Shown piece after piece: positions 16,034 to 25,536 of a stretch of 64,000 bases of DNA. A program made the translations under genes and the position numbers. The number at the start of each line of letters is the position of its first letter. The first letter of the stretch is position 1. This stretch comes from Clostridium akagii DSM 12554 (GTDB lineage: Bacteria > Bacillota > Clostridia > Clostridiales > Clostridiaceae): assembly GCF_000686725.1 (NCBI RefSeq), contig NZ_KK366007.1:540323-604322 (forward strand), given 5' to 3'. The notes below the pieces were generated by a model. That model was not told the origin of the DNA and did not search any database. It was given only the letters and a program-made list of their open reading frames with translations.

Positions 16034-17770
16034 ATGAATAAAAATATTATTAAAAGAGTCATAAAATATATGTTAAAAAGCAAACTATATATGGTGCTTT
16101 CTCTTTTTAGTGCAACTATAACTGTTATAGCAAGTCTTATTGCTCCAATGCTCATAGGTAAAACTATAGATAAGATGACAGGTAAAGGTCTTGTAGACTT
16201 TGGATATGTGTTCAAAGTGATAATTATAATAGCTCTAGTTTATATTGTTGGAAACGTCTTTAATTGGATTTTGACATATTTGACCAATTTAATCACTTTT
16301 TCTTCAGTTAACACTATTAGACATGATCTTTTCAAAAAGATAAGTACACTACCATTAAAGTTCTTTGACAATAGTCCTCATGGTGATACCATAAGCAGGT
16401 TTGTCAACGATATAGAAACAATTTCAGATGGTATGATTCAAACCTTATCAACACTTCTTACAGGTATTGTTACCATTGTAGGGGCCATAGGATTTATGTT
16501 CTACTTAAATCATGCTATGACCTTAGTAGTTTTGATTTCTTCTCCAGCTTCTTACTTTATGGCAAGATTTATTACGAAAAGATCCCAAAAAATGTTTAAA
16601 AAACAAGCCAAAATTTTGGGTAATTTAAATGCTTATATTGAAGAAATCATTGAAGGTCAAAAAGTTGTAAAGGCGTTTAATTATGAAGATCATACTATTA
16701 AGAAATTTAAGGATATCAATAATGATTTATGCAAAGTAGGAACTAAATCACAATTTTATGGTTCACTGTCAGGTCCGAGTACAAGGGTTGTGAATAACAT
16801 AATTTATTCAATTGTTGGTGTTATAGGATGTTTTGCTGCTATTTTAGGTAAACTTACCATAGGTGATATATCAAGTTTTCTAATATATTCCACCTTGTTT
16901 TCAAGACCTATAAATGATATAACCGCAATATTCACACAGATCCAAGCAGCAGCAGCTTCTGCAGAACGTGTATTTTATGTTATGGACATGGAATCTGAAG
17001 TTAGTGACAAGAAAATTGATATTGATGTTCATAACAAAGAAGGCGTGATTTCTTTTAAAAACGTGGATTTTGCATATACACCTGAGCACCCACTTATAAA
17101 AAATTTCAATCTCACTGTTAATCAGGGTAGCCGAGTAGCCATCGTTGGTAAAACTGGTGCAGGAAAAACAACTCTTGTAAATTTATTGATGAGATTTTAT
17201 GAGATAAACAGTGGAGGCATATTTATTGATGGCACTAATATAAATGAAATAAGTCGTGATAGTTTGCGTACTAATTTTGGAATGGTTCTTCAAGAAACTT
17301 GGCTTTTCTGTGGAACTATAAAAGAAAATATAGCCTATGGTAAACCTAATGCTACAGAAGAAGAAATAATTAGTGCTGCTAAAGCTTCTGGATCTTCTAG
17401 CTTCATACGCCATTTGCCTAAGGGTTATGACACTATAATTACTGATCTAGGTGAAAATCTTTCCCAAGGGCAAAGACAACTTCTTACTATTGCAAGAGTA
17501 ATGCTTGTTGATCCTCCAATGCTCATTTTAGATGAAGCTACAAGCAATATTGACACAATAACTGAACTTAAAATCCAAAAGGCATTCCTTAAAATGCTAG
17601 AAGGAAGAACCAGCTTTGTTATAGCACATAGGCTTTCCACTATAAAAGAATCTGACATAATTTTAGTTATGGATAACGGTAATATTGTTCAAAGTGGAAC
17701 CCATGAGGGATTGTTAGAAAAGGGTGGTCAATATGCAGAACTTTATAATAGCCAGTTTGCTCCGGTGTAA
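16034..17770 (+). CDS. ABC exporter, heterodimer subunit 2 (canonical ATPase site)
   Basis: A 578-residue half-transporter: six-helix membrane domain (residues about 15-320), then ATPase. Walker A is GKTGAGKTT, the signature is LSQGQRQLLTIARV, and Walker B ends LILDEATSNID with the catalytic Glu present. The signature LSQGQ instead of LSGGQ is common in the canonical-site subunit of such pairs. Together with the gene at 14203 it should form one exporter, probably of drugs, peptides or lipids, in the cytoplasmic membrane. AGGAGG precedes the ATG. Confidence 0.92.
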   Translation: MNKNIIKRVIKYMLKSKLYMVLSLFSATITVIASLIAPMLIGKTIDKMTGKGLVDFGYVFKVIIIIALVYIVGNVFNWILTYLTNLITFSSVNTIRHDLFKKISTLPLKFFDNSPHGDTISRFVNDIETISDGMIQTLSTLLTGIVTIVGAIGFMFYLNHAMTLVVLISSPASYFMARFITKRSQKMFKKQAKILGNLNAYIEEIIEGQKVVKAFNYEDHTIKKFKDINNDLCKVGTKSQFYGSLSGPSTRVVNNIIYSIVGVIGCFAAILGKLTIGDISSFLIYSTLFSRPINDITAIFTQIQAAAASAERVFYVMDMESEVSDKKIDIDVHNKEGVISFKNVDFAYTPEHPLIKNFNLTVNQGSRVAIVGKTGAGKTTLVNLLMRFYEINSGGIFIDGTNINEISRDSLRTNFGMVLQETWLFCGTIKENIAYGKPNATEEEIISAAKASGSSSFIRHLPKGYDTIITDLGENLSQGQRQLLTIARVMLVDPPMLILDEATSNIDTITELKIQKAFLKMLEGRTSFVIAHRLSTIKESDIILVMDNGNIVQSGTHEGLLEKGGQYAELYNSQFAPV

Positions 17771-17845
17771 CTTTAAAATGATTATACATGTAAAACTTTT
17801 GTATAATTCATTAACAATAATTATTTGGAAGATGAGACCGATATT

Positions 17846-18691
17846 ATGCTAAAATTTACTAAAATTAAAAATAAAAGCGGGATTATGAACGGGACGCATG
17901 TGATTATATTTGCTAGTTTAATTATAGTTGTGATATTAACAAGCATATTTATTTTGAATAACAAAACTCAAAATAATAATACAATAAAAAAAAGTTACAA
18001 AACAACGCATAAAAAATCATCTATGAATAAAAGGGAAAGCATAGTGCCTAATAAAAATGTAAAAATGGTAGTAGGTGAAGTAGCTCCTTGGAATATTAAA
18101 AGAACTGATGGCACTAAGATGGCTTATCTAACATTTGATGATGGACCATCTATCAATACTACATCAATACTACAAATTTTAGATCAAAATAAGATAAAAG
18201 CTAACTTTTTCATAATAGGATCAAATGCAGAGAGATATCCGGACCTTGTGAAAAAAGAATCAGATGATGGCGAAATTATAGGAAATCATACTTATAGTCA
18301 TCAGCTAAACTATAAGGAAGGACCAGAAAATTTTGTTAAAGATTTGGATAAATGTGATGGAATTTTAAAATCAATATTAGGCAAAAAATATAATTCTGAA
18401 CTAGTTAGATTTCCAGGTGGTTCATTTGGTACTAGGTTATCACCTTTTAGAGATGCTGCTACTAAAGCAGGCTACAGATATATAGACTGGAATGATGAAA
18501 CAAATGATTCTGAAAGTTTCGATCCTAGTGCACCATATTTATTAAATCAACTTACAAAAAACACTGAAGGAAAAAATGTGGTAGTAGTCTTAATGCATGA
18601 TGCGGGGGCAAAAAAAAATACAGTACTAGCACTTCCACAGGTGATAACGTATTTAAGGTCTCAAGGTTTTAGTTTTGACACAATAAAGTAA
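17846..18691 (+). CDS. Membrane-anchored polysaccharide deacetylase (NodB domain)
   Basis: A protein of about 281 residues: short cytoplasmic start, one membrane helix (residues about 17-38, HVIIFASLIIVVILTSIFIL), a basic Ser/Thr linker, then a NodB carbohydrate esterase family 4 domain. The metal and catalytic motifs are TFDDGP, NHTYSH, RFPGGSFG and VVVLMHDAG. It likely removes acetyl groups from peptidoglycan or another cell-wall glycan outside the membrane, as PdaA-type enzymes do. An in-frame TTG at 17825 would add seven residues; the ATG at 17846 is the more conventional start, but neither has a perfect ribosome site. Confidence 0.88.
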   Translation: MLKFTKIKNKSGIMNGTHVIIFASLIIVVILTSIFILNNKTQNNNTIKKSYKTTHKKSSMNKRESIVPNKNVKMVVGEVAPWNIKRTDGTKMAYLTFDDGPSINTTSILQILDQNKIKANFFIIGSNAERYPDLVKKESDDGEIIGNHTYSHQLNYKEGPENFVKDLDKCDGILKSILGKKYNSELVRFPGGSFGTRLSPFRDAATKAGYRYIDWNDETNDSESFDPSAPYLLNQLTKNTEGKNVVVVLMHDAGAKKNTVLALPQVITYLRSQGFSFDTIK

Positions 18692-18802
18692 AGTGTAGAG
18701 TTGAAAAGTGAGAGCAATATTATGTATACTGTTATTATTCATAACAAATACTCAAGCGAGATGTATCATTTTGATTAAAAAATTAAAGAGGGGTGTTCAT
18801 TG

Positions 18803-19399
18803 ATGACAAATAGTGGAATGAATCCTAAGGTAGATGAATATTTAAGTAAAGCCCAAAAGTGGCAGGAAGAATTTGAAAAATTGAGAATGATCATTCTTGA
18901 CTGTCAGCTGAGCGAAGAATTGAAGTGGGGTGTTCCTTGTTACACGTCTCAGAAAAAAAACATAGTTTTAATACATGGATTTAAAGAATACTGTGCAATT
19001 CTGTTTATTAAAGGTGCCTTGTTACAGGATGTAAATGGTATTCTAATCAAACAAACTGAAAATGTACAGGCAGGGCGACAGATTCGGTTCACCAATGTTC
19101 GAGAAATAGTTGAAATGGAACCCATCTTGAAAGCCTATATTTATGAAGGCATTGAAATTGAAAAAGCCGGTTTGGAAGTGAATTTTAAAAAGAATATAGA
19201 ATTAATAATTCCAGAAGAATTTCAAAATAAATTCCATGAAACCGCTGCCCTGAAAACTGCTTTTGAAGCATTGACACCTGGACGGCAAAGAGCATACATT
19301 CTTTATTTCTCTCAACCCAAACAATCTAAAACTCGAGAGTCAAGGGTTGAAAAATGTATGGAGAAAATTCTCAATGGAAAAGGATTGAATGATCAGTAA
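18803..19399 (+). CDS. YdeI/OmpD-associated (DUF1801-type) protein
   Basis: A 198-residue cytoplasmic protein of the YdeI family. The N-terminal DUF1801-like part contains LKWGVPCYTSQKKNIVLIHG and CAILFIKGALL. The C-terminal OmpDA part contains LTPGRQRAYILYFSQPKQSK followed by TRESRVEKC. Members occur in many bacteria; some have been linked to bacteriocin or antimicrobial-peptide tolerance, but no biochemical activity is settled. It starts at the ATG right after an overlapping TTG, nine bases from GAGGGG. It is followed by a bidirectional terminator. Confidence 0.82.
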   Translation: MTNSGMNPKVDEYLSKAQKWQEEFEKLRMIILDCQLSEELKWGVPCYTSQKKNIVLIHGFKEYCAILFIKGALLQDVNGILIKQTENVQAGRQIRFTNVREIVEMEPILKAYIYEGIEIEKAGLEVNFKKNIELIIPEEFQNKFHETAALKTAFEALTPGRQRAYILYFSQPKQSKTRESRVEKCMEKILNGKGLNDQ

Positions 19400-19457
19400 A
19401 TTCCATGAAAAAATAAAATAACAAAATTGGACAAGTATTGCTAACAGGGGAAAATGA

Positions 19458-19501
19458 GTAAAAGCACTCCTATAATCAAATGATTAAAAAAGTGCTTTTA
19501 C
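19458..19501. terminator. Bidirectional terminator between ydeI-like and rfbD
   Basis: GTAAAAGCACT (19458-19468) pairs perfectly with AGTGCTTTTAC (19491-19501), and AATTTTT follows on the plus strand. It lies between convergent genes. Confidence 0.75.
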
Positions 19502-19507
19502 AATTTT

Positions 19508-20398
19508 TCAGCCCTGTTTTAAAAATGTGTTTCCAATAAAACATTTTAAAGCATCTTCCCAATTTCTCATTTCATCACCAACTGTAGTTCTTAACTTCCC
19601 ATTATTTAATGACGAATATGCAGGCCTCTTCGTGGGACTTGGATATTCATGAGTGGGACATGGAGTTATCTTACAAGGTATTTTACCTAGCTCAACTATT
19701 TTACATGCAAAATCATACCATGAACATTCACCATGACCAGCACAGTTGTAAACTCCATATTCCTCTGTAACTATTAACTTGAAGATATGATGTATTATAT
19801 CTTCAACATTAGTAGGCGTTCCTATTTGATCATTCACAACCTTTAAGCTTTCACTTTCTTTAGCAGCTCGCATAATGGTATAAACAAAATTTTTACCATT
19901 ATATCCGTACACCCATGAGGGTCTTACTATAAAATATTTGGAAGAAAACTTTCTAACAAAATCATCACCCATTTTTTTACTCTTACCATAAACACTTTGT
20001 GGTAAGGCCTCATCAGACTCTTTAAATGGTTTATTTCCTTCTCCACTAAAAATATAATCTGTAGAAATATGAACTAGTTTAGCACCTATACTTTCAGAGG
20101 CAATAGCTAGATTCTTAGCTCCTAAAGCATTTACTTTAAATGCTCTTTCCTCATTAGTCTCGCAGTCATCTACATTTGTATAAGCAGCTGCATTTATTAT
20201 AACATCTGGTTTAATTTCACTTATAATGCTCATTACATTATCAATATCAGAAATATCAAGTTCCTGTGAACATTTCGCTATAACCTCTGCATTTTTTACG
20301 TCTTTGGGTATTTTACCTATTTCTGACTTCCCATTATTTATAACATCTATAAGCTGAGAACCTAATTGTCCTTTTGAACCTGTTATTAAAATTTTCAT
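19508..20398 (-). CDS. rfbD: dTDP-4-dehydrorhamnose reductase
   Basis: A 296-residue short-chain dehydrogenase/reductase that catalyses the last step of dTDP-L-rhamnose synthesis (NADPH-dependent reduction of dTDP-6-deoxy-L-lyxo-4-hexulose). The N-terminal nucleotide-binding motif is ITGSKGQLGSQL, VDDCE follows the conserved NAAAYTNVDD, STDYIFSG carries the active-site Thr/Asp region, and SVYGKSKKMGD is the YxxxK catalytic pair. The other rfb/rml genes are not nearby, so it acts with enzymes encoded elsewhere, or reduces a related sugar. Confidence 0.92.
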   Translation of the reverse strand: MKILITGSKGQLGSQLIDVINNGKSEIGKIPKDVKNAEVIAKCSQELDISDIDNVMSIISEIKPDVIINAAAYTNVDDCETNEERAFKVNALGAKNLAIASESIGAKLVHISTDYIFSGEGNKPFKESDEALPQSVYGKSKKMGDDFVRKFSSKYFIVRPSWVYGYNGKNFVYTIMRAAKESESLKVVNDQIGTPTNVEDIIHHIFKLIVTEEYGVYNCAGHGECSWYDFACKIVELGKIPCKITPCPTHEYPSPTKRPAYSSLNNGKLRTTVGDEMRNWEDALKCFIGNTFLKQG

Positions 20399-20458
20399 AT
20401 TGTTTTCACCTTCTAATTTTAAGCATGAGGTAATTAATTAGATAAATTAAAGAGAGGA

Positions 20459-20695
20459 TTAAGTATCAATCTTCTCTTCGTGGTAAAATCTTTCACCAGT
20501 TTTTCTATTGTAGTAAACTCTGAGTCTTCTTCCATCGCTGGGATCTATGGTTACCTCATCGGTTTTTTCAAAATCTTTTGGAACATCTAAACCATGATTT
20601 TTTCCATATCTTTTATCCCAAATTACAAATGCTATTACTACGAAAATTACTACACAAACCTGGATAAGAACATAGAAACTAACTATTGTACCCAT
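20459..20695 (-). CDS. Small single-pass membrane protein
   Basis: A 78-residue protein I cannot assign to a named family. Residues about 4-26 are a membrane helix (IVSFYVLIQVCVVIFVVIAF), followed by a charged cytoplasmic tail of about 50 residues with DPSDGRRLRVYYNRKTGERF. It lies 5 bp downstream of the ybjQ-like gene on the same strand, so the two are surely co-transcribed. Confidence 0.7.
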   Translation of the reverse strand: MGTIVSFYVLIQVCVVIFVVIAFVIWDKRYGKNHGLDVPKDFEKTDEVTIDPSDGRRLRVYYNRKTGERFYHEEKIDT

Positions 20696-20700
20696 AGCCT

Positions 20701-21021
20701 TTAATCCTTCTCAATTATTACAGCAGTACCATAGGCTAATACTTCACTCATGTTTTGCCCAATTTCACTAGAATCAAATCTCATCATTATGATTGCATTG
20801 GCACCCATTGCATTTGCATTTATTACAAGACGGTCGATTGCCTGCTTACGAGCATCTTCAAGCATAGATGTATATTCGTGGATTTCTCCACCAACTAGAC
20901 TTCTTAAGCCAGCCATCAATGTACCTCCAAGCCCCCTGCTTCTTACTACTAATCCAAAAACTTCACCTTTTACTTCTTTTACTGCAAAACCAACAATGTT
21001 TTCAGTGGTAACAACTATCAT
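20701..21021 (-). CDS. YbjQ/UPF0145 family protein
   Basis: A 106-residue protein of the YbjQ (DUF74) family, small homo-oligomeric proteins of unknown biochemical role. The conserved core is ARKQAIDRLVINANAMGANA followed by MRFDSSE and YGTAVII. The start at 21021 (MIVVTTENIVG) is chosen because GGAGGT stands nine to ten bases upstream and the family begins here; an in-frame upstream extension of about 54 residues lacks family similarity. It heads a two-gene unit with the small membrane protein. Confidence 0.9.
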   Translation of the reverse strand: MIVVTTENIVGFAVKEVKGEVFGLVVRSRGLGGTLMAGLRSLVGGEIHEYTSMLEDARKQAIDRLVINANAMGANAIIMMRFDSSEIGQNMSEVLAYGTAVIIEKD

Positions 21022-21473
21022 ATAAATTACCTCCCTAGATAAAAATTTCATATATTTATTAGATATAATAACACCAATCAGTATATTCTTATTATACATA
21101 ACAATAAGACTTAATGACAGTCGTACAATTTTATAAGTATTAATAAAACAAATGAATAGGCTATAAGCCAACACTATTAGCATGCTTATAGACTATTTAT
21201 TTTGTCATATTTTGTCGGTATAATGTACTAAATCCATTAAATTATGGCAAAACAACCTGCAATGCAAAATTAAATTGTATTGTATACAACGGTAAGGATA
21301 CATGGCTATGAGTTAAATGCTTTGAGAATGCAGTCGATATAATAAAATTTATCATAAATAGGGCTGTTGTACTAATCTTTATAGTACAACAGCCCTATTT
21401 AATTATTTACCATTCTAAAATAAGATCTCTGATTTTTATTAAATCTCATTATGCGACTACAGATACCATAAAA
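21022..21473. other. 452-bp intergenic region
   Basis: AT-rich DNA upstream of the ybjQ-like gene and downstream of the collagen-like gene. It holds the strong hairpin at 21360-21396 and no convincing reading frame. No other structured element was recognised. Confidence 0.6.
21360..21396 (-). terminator. Strong terminator hairpin downstream of the collagen-like gene
   Basis: A 14-bp perfect stem, AGGGCTGTTGTACT (21360-21373) with AGTACAACAGCCCT (21383-21396), 9-nt loop. It sits 78 bp beyond the collagen-like stop codon. The T-tract on the minus strand is interrupted, so efficiency is uncertain. Confidence 0.65.
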
Positions 21474-22760
21474 TCAGGATATTGTAACACCGGCGCTTGC
21501 ATACCCAGCTACTGTATTTATAAGGGCCAATCCTGTAGCTGTTGTAGAGAATACCATTAATAATCGAGTCTGAGCAGAAACTGGTATTGATAATCCAGTG
21601 AGTATTCCATTGCTAATTGCTCCTATTGCAACAATACCTGTAATTGATGGAGATAATGTTACTAGAGTTCCGGCTATAGGGACGAAGGTATTATTGGGTG
21701 TAGTTGAACTATATAACTGTGCATTAACAGTTATTGTTGTACCTACAAGGCTTAAAGCTGCAGTAGTACTAAAATAAGCGGCTATTGAAGTGATAGTTCC
21801 ATCACGAGGTACTGAAAAAGCAAAATTAAGAAGTGTACCTCCTGCACCAGTAAGGTCTATTGTAGCTCCAAGTACAGCAATGCCTTGGGCCGAACTTCCA
21901 AATCCAACAAAACCAGGTAAACCAACTAAGCCACCTACAATAGTAGTTAATAAAACAGGAAGCCCTGATGAATACGGTATGATCGCACCAGCACCGTTAG
22001 CCCCGGTAGGACCAGTAGCACCAACAGGACCAGTAGGACCGGTGATGCCGTTAGCCCCGGTAGGACCAGTAGCACCAACAGGACCAGTAGGACCGGTGAT
22101 GCCGTTAGTACCGGTAGGACCAGTAGCACCAACAGGACCAGTAGGACCGGTGACACCGTCAGCACCGGTAGGGCCAGTAGCACCAACAGGCCCAGTAGAG
22201 CCGGTGATACCAGTAGGACCAGTAGGACCAGTAGGACCGATGATACCGTCAGCCCCGGTAGGACCAGTAGCACCAACAGGACCAGTAGGACCGGTGATGC
22301 CGTTAGCACCGGTAGGGCCAGTAGCACCAACAGAACCAGTAGAGCCGGTGATACCAGTAGCGCCAGTAGGACCGGTGATGCCGTCAGCACCGGTAGGGCC
22401 AGTAGCACCAACAGGACCAGTAGGGCCAGTGGGACCAGTAGCACCGCTATCAGGGCCAGTGGGACCGGTAACACCTCTAGGACCTTGAGGCCCTTGAGGA
22501 CCCCAATATCCTGGAAGTCCTTGAGAACCTCTAGGACCCCTAGGACCTTCAGGTCCTAATTGCAAAGGTAACCACCTAGTTCCAGTATCTCTGTATAGGA
22601 TACCATTGTCTGTATCTAAAAACAGTCTACCAATTATACCTGCAGCAGGTCTTTGGATGTAAGGCCCTTCTTGAATAGAAGGCGTTCCTCCCGCATTAAT
22701 TACGAAAGAAATATCATTATTAATATGGTCTATAGCATTATTTACATTATCAACTTTCAT
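21474..22760 (-). CDS. BclA-like collagen-repeat spore surface protein
   Basis: A 428-residue three-part protein: an N-terminal head of about 75 residues (ending [10 protein letters not shown]), a collagen-like region of about 65 Gly-X-Y triplets (residues about 75-270) dominated by GPT, GAT and GIT, and a C-terminal domain of about 150 residues rich in small hydrophobic residues, resembling BclA trimeric caps. Such proteins form hair-like filaments on the exosporium of bacilli and clostridia. The DNA of the repeat region is built from near-identical ~54-bp blocks and is far richer in G+C than the flanks. Start 22760 has AAGGAAGG upstream. A sigma-K-like promoter is visible upstream, fitting late mother-cell expression. 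Confidence 0.85.
   Translation of the reverse strand: MKVDNVNNAIDHINNDISFVINAGGTPSIQEGPYIQRPAAGIIGRLFLDTDNGILYRDTGTRWLPLQLGPEGPRGPRGSQGLPGYWGPQGPQGPRGVTGPTGPDSGATGPTGPTGPVGATGPTGADGITGPTGATGITGSTGSVGATGPTGANGITGPTGPVGATGPTGADGIIGPTGPTGPTGITGSTGPVGATGPTGADGVTGPTGPVGATGPTGTNGITGPTGPVGATGPTGANGITGPTGPVGATGPTGANGAGAIIPYSSGLPVLLTTIVGGLVGLPGFVGFGSSAQGIAVLGATIDLTGAGGTLLNFAFSVPRDGTITSIAAYFSTTAALSLVGTTITVNAQLYSSTTPNNTFVPIAGTLVTLSPSITGIVAIGAISNGILTGLSIPVSAQTRLLMVFSTTATGLALINTVAGYASAGVTIS
21993..22500 (-). repeat. Collagen-coding tandem repeats
   Basis: In-frame blocks of 9, 27 and 54 bp encoding GPT/GAT/GPV triplets recur many times, several almost base-identical (for example around 22010, 22070 and 22120). 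Length is expected to vary between strains through recombination or slippage. Confidence 0.85.
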
Positions 22761-22792
22761 GGTTAATCCTTCCTTATAATGATTACTCACAT

Positions 22793-22819
22793 TATTATAT
22801 GTTTGGCAACTAAAGTAGT
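22793..22819 (-). promoter_or_regulatory. Sigma-K-like promoter of the collagen-like gene
   Basis: On the minus strand CATATAATA (22793-22801) matches the sigma-K -10 pattern CATAnnnTA, and an AC dinucleotide lies 16 bp upstream (22818-22819) as in sigma-K -35 elements. The -10 ends 32 bp before the start codon. The consensus is short, so chance is possible. Confidence 0.4.
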
Positions 22820-22996
22820 GTATTACAATTTTCTGCAATGATATAAACTGTAATTCAAAATATGGTTAAATCATACAATTTGATAAATAATTAAAATATG
22901 ATTTGTTAAAAATAAAAATATTGAATTCAGTGAATATATTAATAAAATCATGTCAATAATTTAGAGGATAAATTAGTAGTATAGGGAGGCATGTTT

Positions 22997-23332
22997 GTGA
23001 ATAAAGTTGAATTAGTAGGTCGTATGGTTAAGGACCCTGAGTTAAAGTGTATTGAGGAAACAGATAAAAAAGTATGTAATTTCACAATAGCTGTAAATAG
23101 AAATTTTACCAATGCCAATGGAGAAAGAGAAGCAGATTATATACCTGTGGTTGTGTGGGGAAGAATTGCTGAAACAATATGTAATTATATGAAAAAAGGC
23201 AGACTTATTAGTGTTATTGGAAGACTGCAAATAAAAAGGTATGAAGGAAAGGATGGAAATAGAAGATATATTTCAGAAGTAGTTGGAGAAGAAGTTACTT
23301 TTCTAGATTCAAATAAAGAAAAAGCAGAATAA
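22997..23332 (+). CDS. ssb: Single-stranded DNA-binding protein, short form
   Basis: A 111-residue OB-fold protein. It begins MNKVELVGRMVKDPELK and contains FTIAVNR, DYIPVVVWGRIAE and GRLQIKRYE, all typical of SSB. It lacks the long flexible tail and acidic DDDIPF-like tip used to recruit repair proteins, so it may be an accessory or competence-type SSB (SsbB-like) rather than the replicative one. The GTG at 22997 is preferred: GGGAGG ends eight bases upstream, whereas the ATG at 22991 is only two bases from it. Confidence 0.9.
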   Translation: MNKVELVGRMVKDPELKCIEETDKKVCNFTIAVNRNFTNANGEREADYIPVVVWGRIAETICNYMKKGRLISVIGRLQIKRYEGKDGNRRYISEVVGEEVTFLDSNKEKAE

Positions 23333-23345
23333 ACTATTTAAATTA

Positions 23346-23379
23346 TAATTAGGCTTAAATAACCATTTAAGCCTAATTA
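23346..23379. terminator. Bidirectional terminator between ssb and the ABC-F gene
   Basis: A perfect 15-bp stem (23346-23360 with 23365-23379) with loop AACC, centred on AGGCTTAAAT/ATTTAAGCCT, between convergent genes. Confidence 0.85.
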
Positions 23380-23380
23380 T

Positions 23381-25297
23381 TTACAGCGTTATTTCCCATT
23401 CTTCATACAAATCGTCTAACTCAGATTGTAGTCTACTTATATCATAGTTAATTTTTTTGCTACTTTCTGGATTAGAGTAAACTTCCTCTAGACAAAGGTC
23501 ATTCTGTAATTTCTGGAGTTTAGTTTCAGCTTCCAAAATTTTATTCTCAATTTCTTTGGATTTTTGTTTTTCATCTCGTGCTTGTTTTTCTAATCCTTTT
23601 CTCTTTTTTTTATCAACGTTAATTTGAGTTTTTGTTTTGCCTAGAAGTTGTTCAACTTCATCTTGAAATCTATTTGGATTTTTTTTCTTTTCCACATAAT
23701 AATTATAATTGCCAAAATATTCTTTAGTTCCATCTTCTTTAAGTTCGTGTATTTTCGAGACAACTTTGTTTAAAAAATATCTATCATGAGAAATTACGAG
23801 AACGGTACCGTCATAGCTTAAAAGAGCATCTTCTAGAGCCTCTCTTGAAACTATATCTAGATGATTGGTAGGTTCATCTAAAAGCAATAGGTTGCTTTTA
23901 GACAACATAAGAATTAACAAGTTAATTCTACACTTCTCTCCACCACTTAAGAGACCAATCTTTTTAAACACTTCATCACCTATGAATAGAAAAGCAGCAA
24001 GGGCATTTCTTACTTTTGTTGTAGTCAAATCAGGAAAATGATTCCACACTTCATCTATTATGGTATTTTCATCGTTTAAATTTGATTGTTCTTGGTCATA
24101 GTAACCTATATACACATTTTTACCAAGAACCACTGTGCCTTTATCGCTGTTAACATTATCTAATAATATATTAAATAATGTTGTTTTCCCACGACCATTT
24201 TCACCAATAAGAGCTATTTTTTCACTTCTTTTTATATCAAGGGAAAGATTACTGAAAAGAACTTTATCTCCAAAGCTTTTTGCCAGATTTTCAATATGTA
24301 GCACATCATTTCCACTTTTAATTGAGGTTTCGAACTCTATTCGGGAAGCCTTAGATTCCTTAGGTGGTGCTTCAATTTTTTCCATTTTATCCAGGGATTT
24401 TTGTCTGCTCTCTGCAGCTTTTATACTCTTTTCTCTATTAAAAGAACGGTATTTTTCTATAATATCTTCCTGACGTTTGATTTCTGACTGCTGCAATTTA
24501 TAGGTTTTCATTAGAAGATCATAGTTTTTTTTCTTGAATTCTAAAGCATTAGTATAATTTCCATTGTATGTGTATATTTGGCCACCTAATATTTCTAATG
24601 TTTTTTCTGTTACAGCATCCAAAAAATATCGATCATGTGATATTAGCAGGATAGTTCCTTTATAGCCAATAAGGTATTCTTCAAGCCATTCAATTGCATC
24701 TAAGTCCAGGTGATTTGTAGGTTCATCAAGAAGTAAAATATCCGGTTTTGTAAGCAAAAGCTTGCAAAGGGCTACTCGGGATTTTTGACCGCCACTTAAA
24801 ATATCAATATTTCTATTGTAATCATTAGCTAAAAAGCCAAGGCCTTTTAATACTCGATTTATTTCACCCTTATAAACATAACCCCCCTTGTTATTATAAA
24901 TTTCTGACAATGTGGTATAATCTTTAATTATCTTAGTTTGATATACTTCATTTTTTAAGTCGTAGGGTTCGTTCATAATCATCTCTAATTTTTTTAGTTT
25001 GTTTTCCATATTTAGTAGTTCATGAAAAACTGACAACACTTCTTCATATATGGTTTTAGAGGTATCTAGGGATAAGTTCTGAGAAAGATAGCCTAAAATT
25101 AGTCCTTTTTCTATAAATAATTCAGCATTATCATGTTCAAGCTGATTAGTTAAAATTTTGAAAAGTGTGGATTTACCAGTACCATTAGCACCAATAAGAC
25201 CAACCTTTTCACCTTCATCTATGCTGAAACTTATATTTTTTAATATAGTATCAATACCATAAGATTTTTCTATGTTTTTTGCACTTAAAACTATCAT
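23381..25297 (-). CDS. ABC-F family ATPase
   Basis: A 638-residue cytoplasmic twin ATPase without membrane segments. Walker A motifs are GANGTGKST and GENGRGKTT, the signatures are LSGGQKSRVALC and LSGGEKCRINLL, and the Walker B regions are LLLDEPTNHLD in both halves. The linker between them (residues about 235-310) is the P-site tRNA interaction motif region, and the C-terminal 90 residues are a charged coiled coil. ABC-F proteins act on ribosomes, either easing stalls or displacing antibiotics. The class cannot be set by eye. The start at 25297 (MIVLSAKNIEKSYG) has GAGGTTGGTGAT upstream; 16 further in-frame residues are judged untranslated. Confidence 0.9.
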   Translation of the reverse strand: MIVLSAKNIEKSYGIDTILKNISFSIDEGEKVGLIGANGTGKSTLFKILTNQLEHDNAELFIEKGLILGYLSQNLSLDTSKTIYEEVLSVFHELLNMENKLKKLEMIMNEPYDLKNEVYQTKIIKDYTTLSEIYNNKGGYVYKGEINRVLKGLGFLANDYNRNIDILSGGQKSRVALCKLLLTKPDILLLDEPTNHLDLDAIEWLEEYLIGYKGTILLISHDRYFLDAVTEKTLEILGGQIYTYNGNYTNALEFKKKNYDLLMKTYKLQQSEIKRQEDIIEKYRSFNREKSIKAAESRQKSLDKMEKIEAPPKESKASRIEFETSIKSGNDVLHIENLAKSFGDKVLFSNLSLDIKRSEKIALIGENGRGKTTLFNILLDNVNSDKGTVVLGKNVYIGYYDQEQSNLNDENTIIDEVWNHFPDLTTTKVRNALAAFLFIGDEVFKKIGLLSGGEKCRINLLILMLSKSNLLLLDEPTNHLDIVSREALEDALLSYDGTVLVISHDRYFLNKVVSKIHELKEDGTKEYFGNYNYYVEKKKNPNRFQDEVEQLLGKTKTQINVDKKKRKGLEKQARDEKQKSKEIENKILEAETKLQKLQNDLCLEEVYSNPESSKKINYDISRLQSELDDLYEEWEITL

Positions 25298-25536
25298 AAA
25301 ATCACCAACCTCGTGTGTTATATCATAATATTCTACCATTTTCATTACATTTTATAAAGAAAAAGCTTATAAAAATTAATATTTTATTGTATACTATGAT
25401 GTGTTTAAATAAAATATTAATTTAACATATAGATATTTAAGAAGAATTATTCATATAAAATTGTTTTAAAAAGTGTAGAACTTTAAATATGTGGTACAAT
25501 TAAACGTATGTAATATTAAATTGAGGGGTGCAACAG

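Noticed and set aside
21790-22488. Long plus-strand reading frame, and another minus-frame (21947-22474), rich in Pro/Val or Leu
   Set aside because: Both are alternative readings of the collagen Gly-X-Y repeats; composition is an artefact of the repeated codons and neither has a ribosome site.
21993-22500. Regular repeats that could look like a CRISPR array
   Set aside because: The units are in-frame multiples of 9 bp encoding collagen triplets, with no unique spacers and no cas genes.
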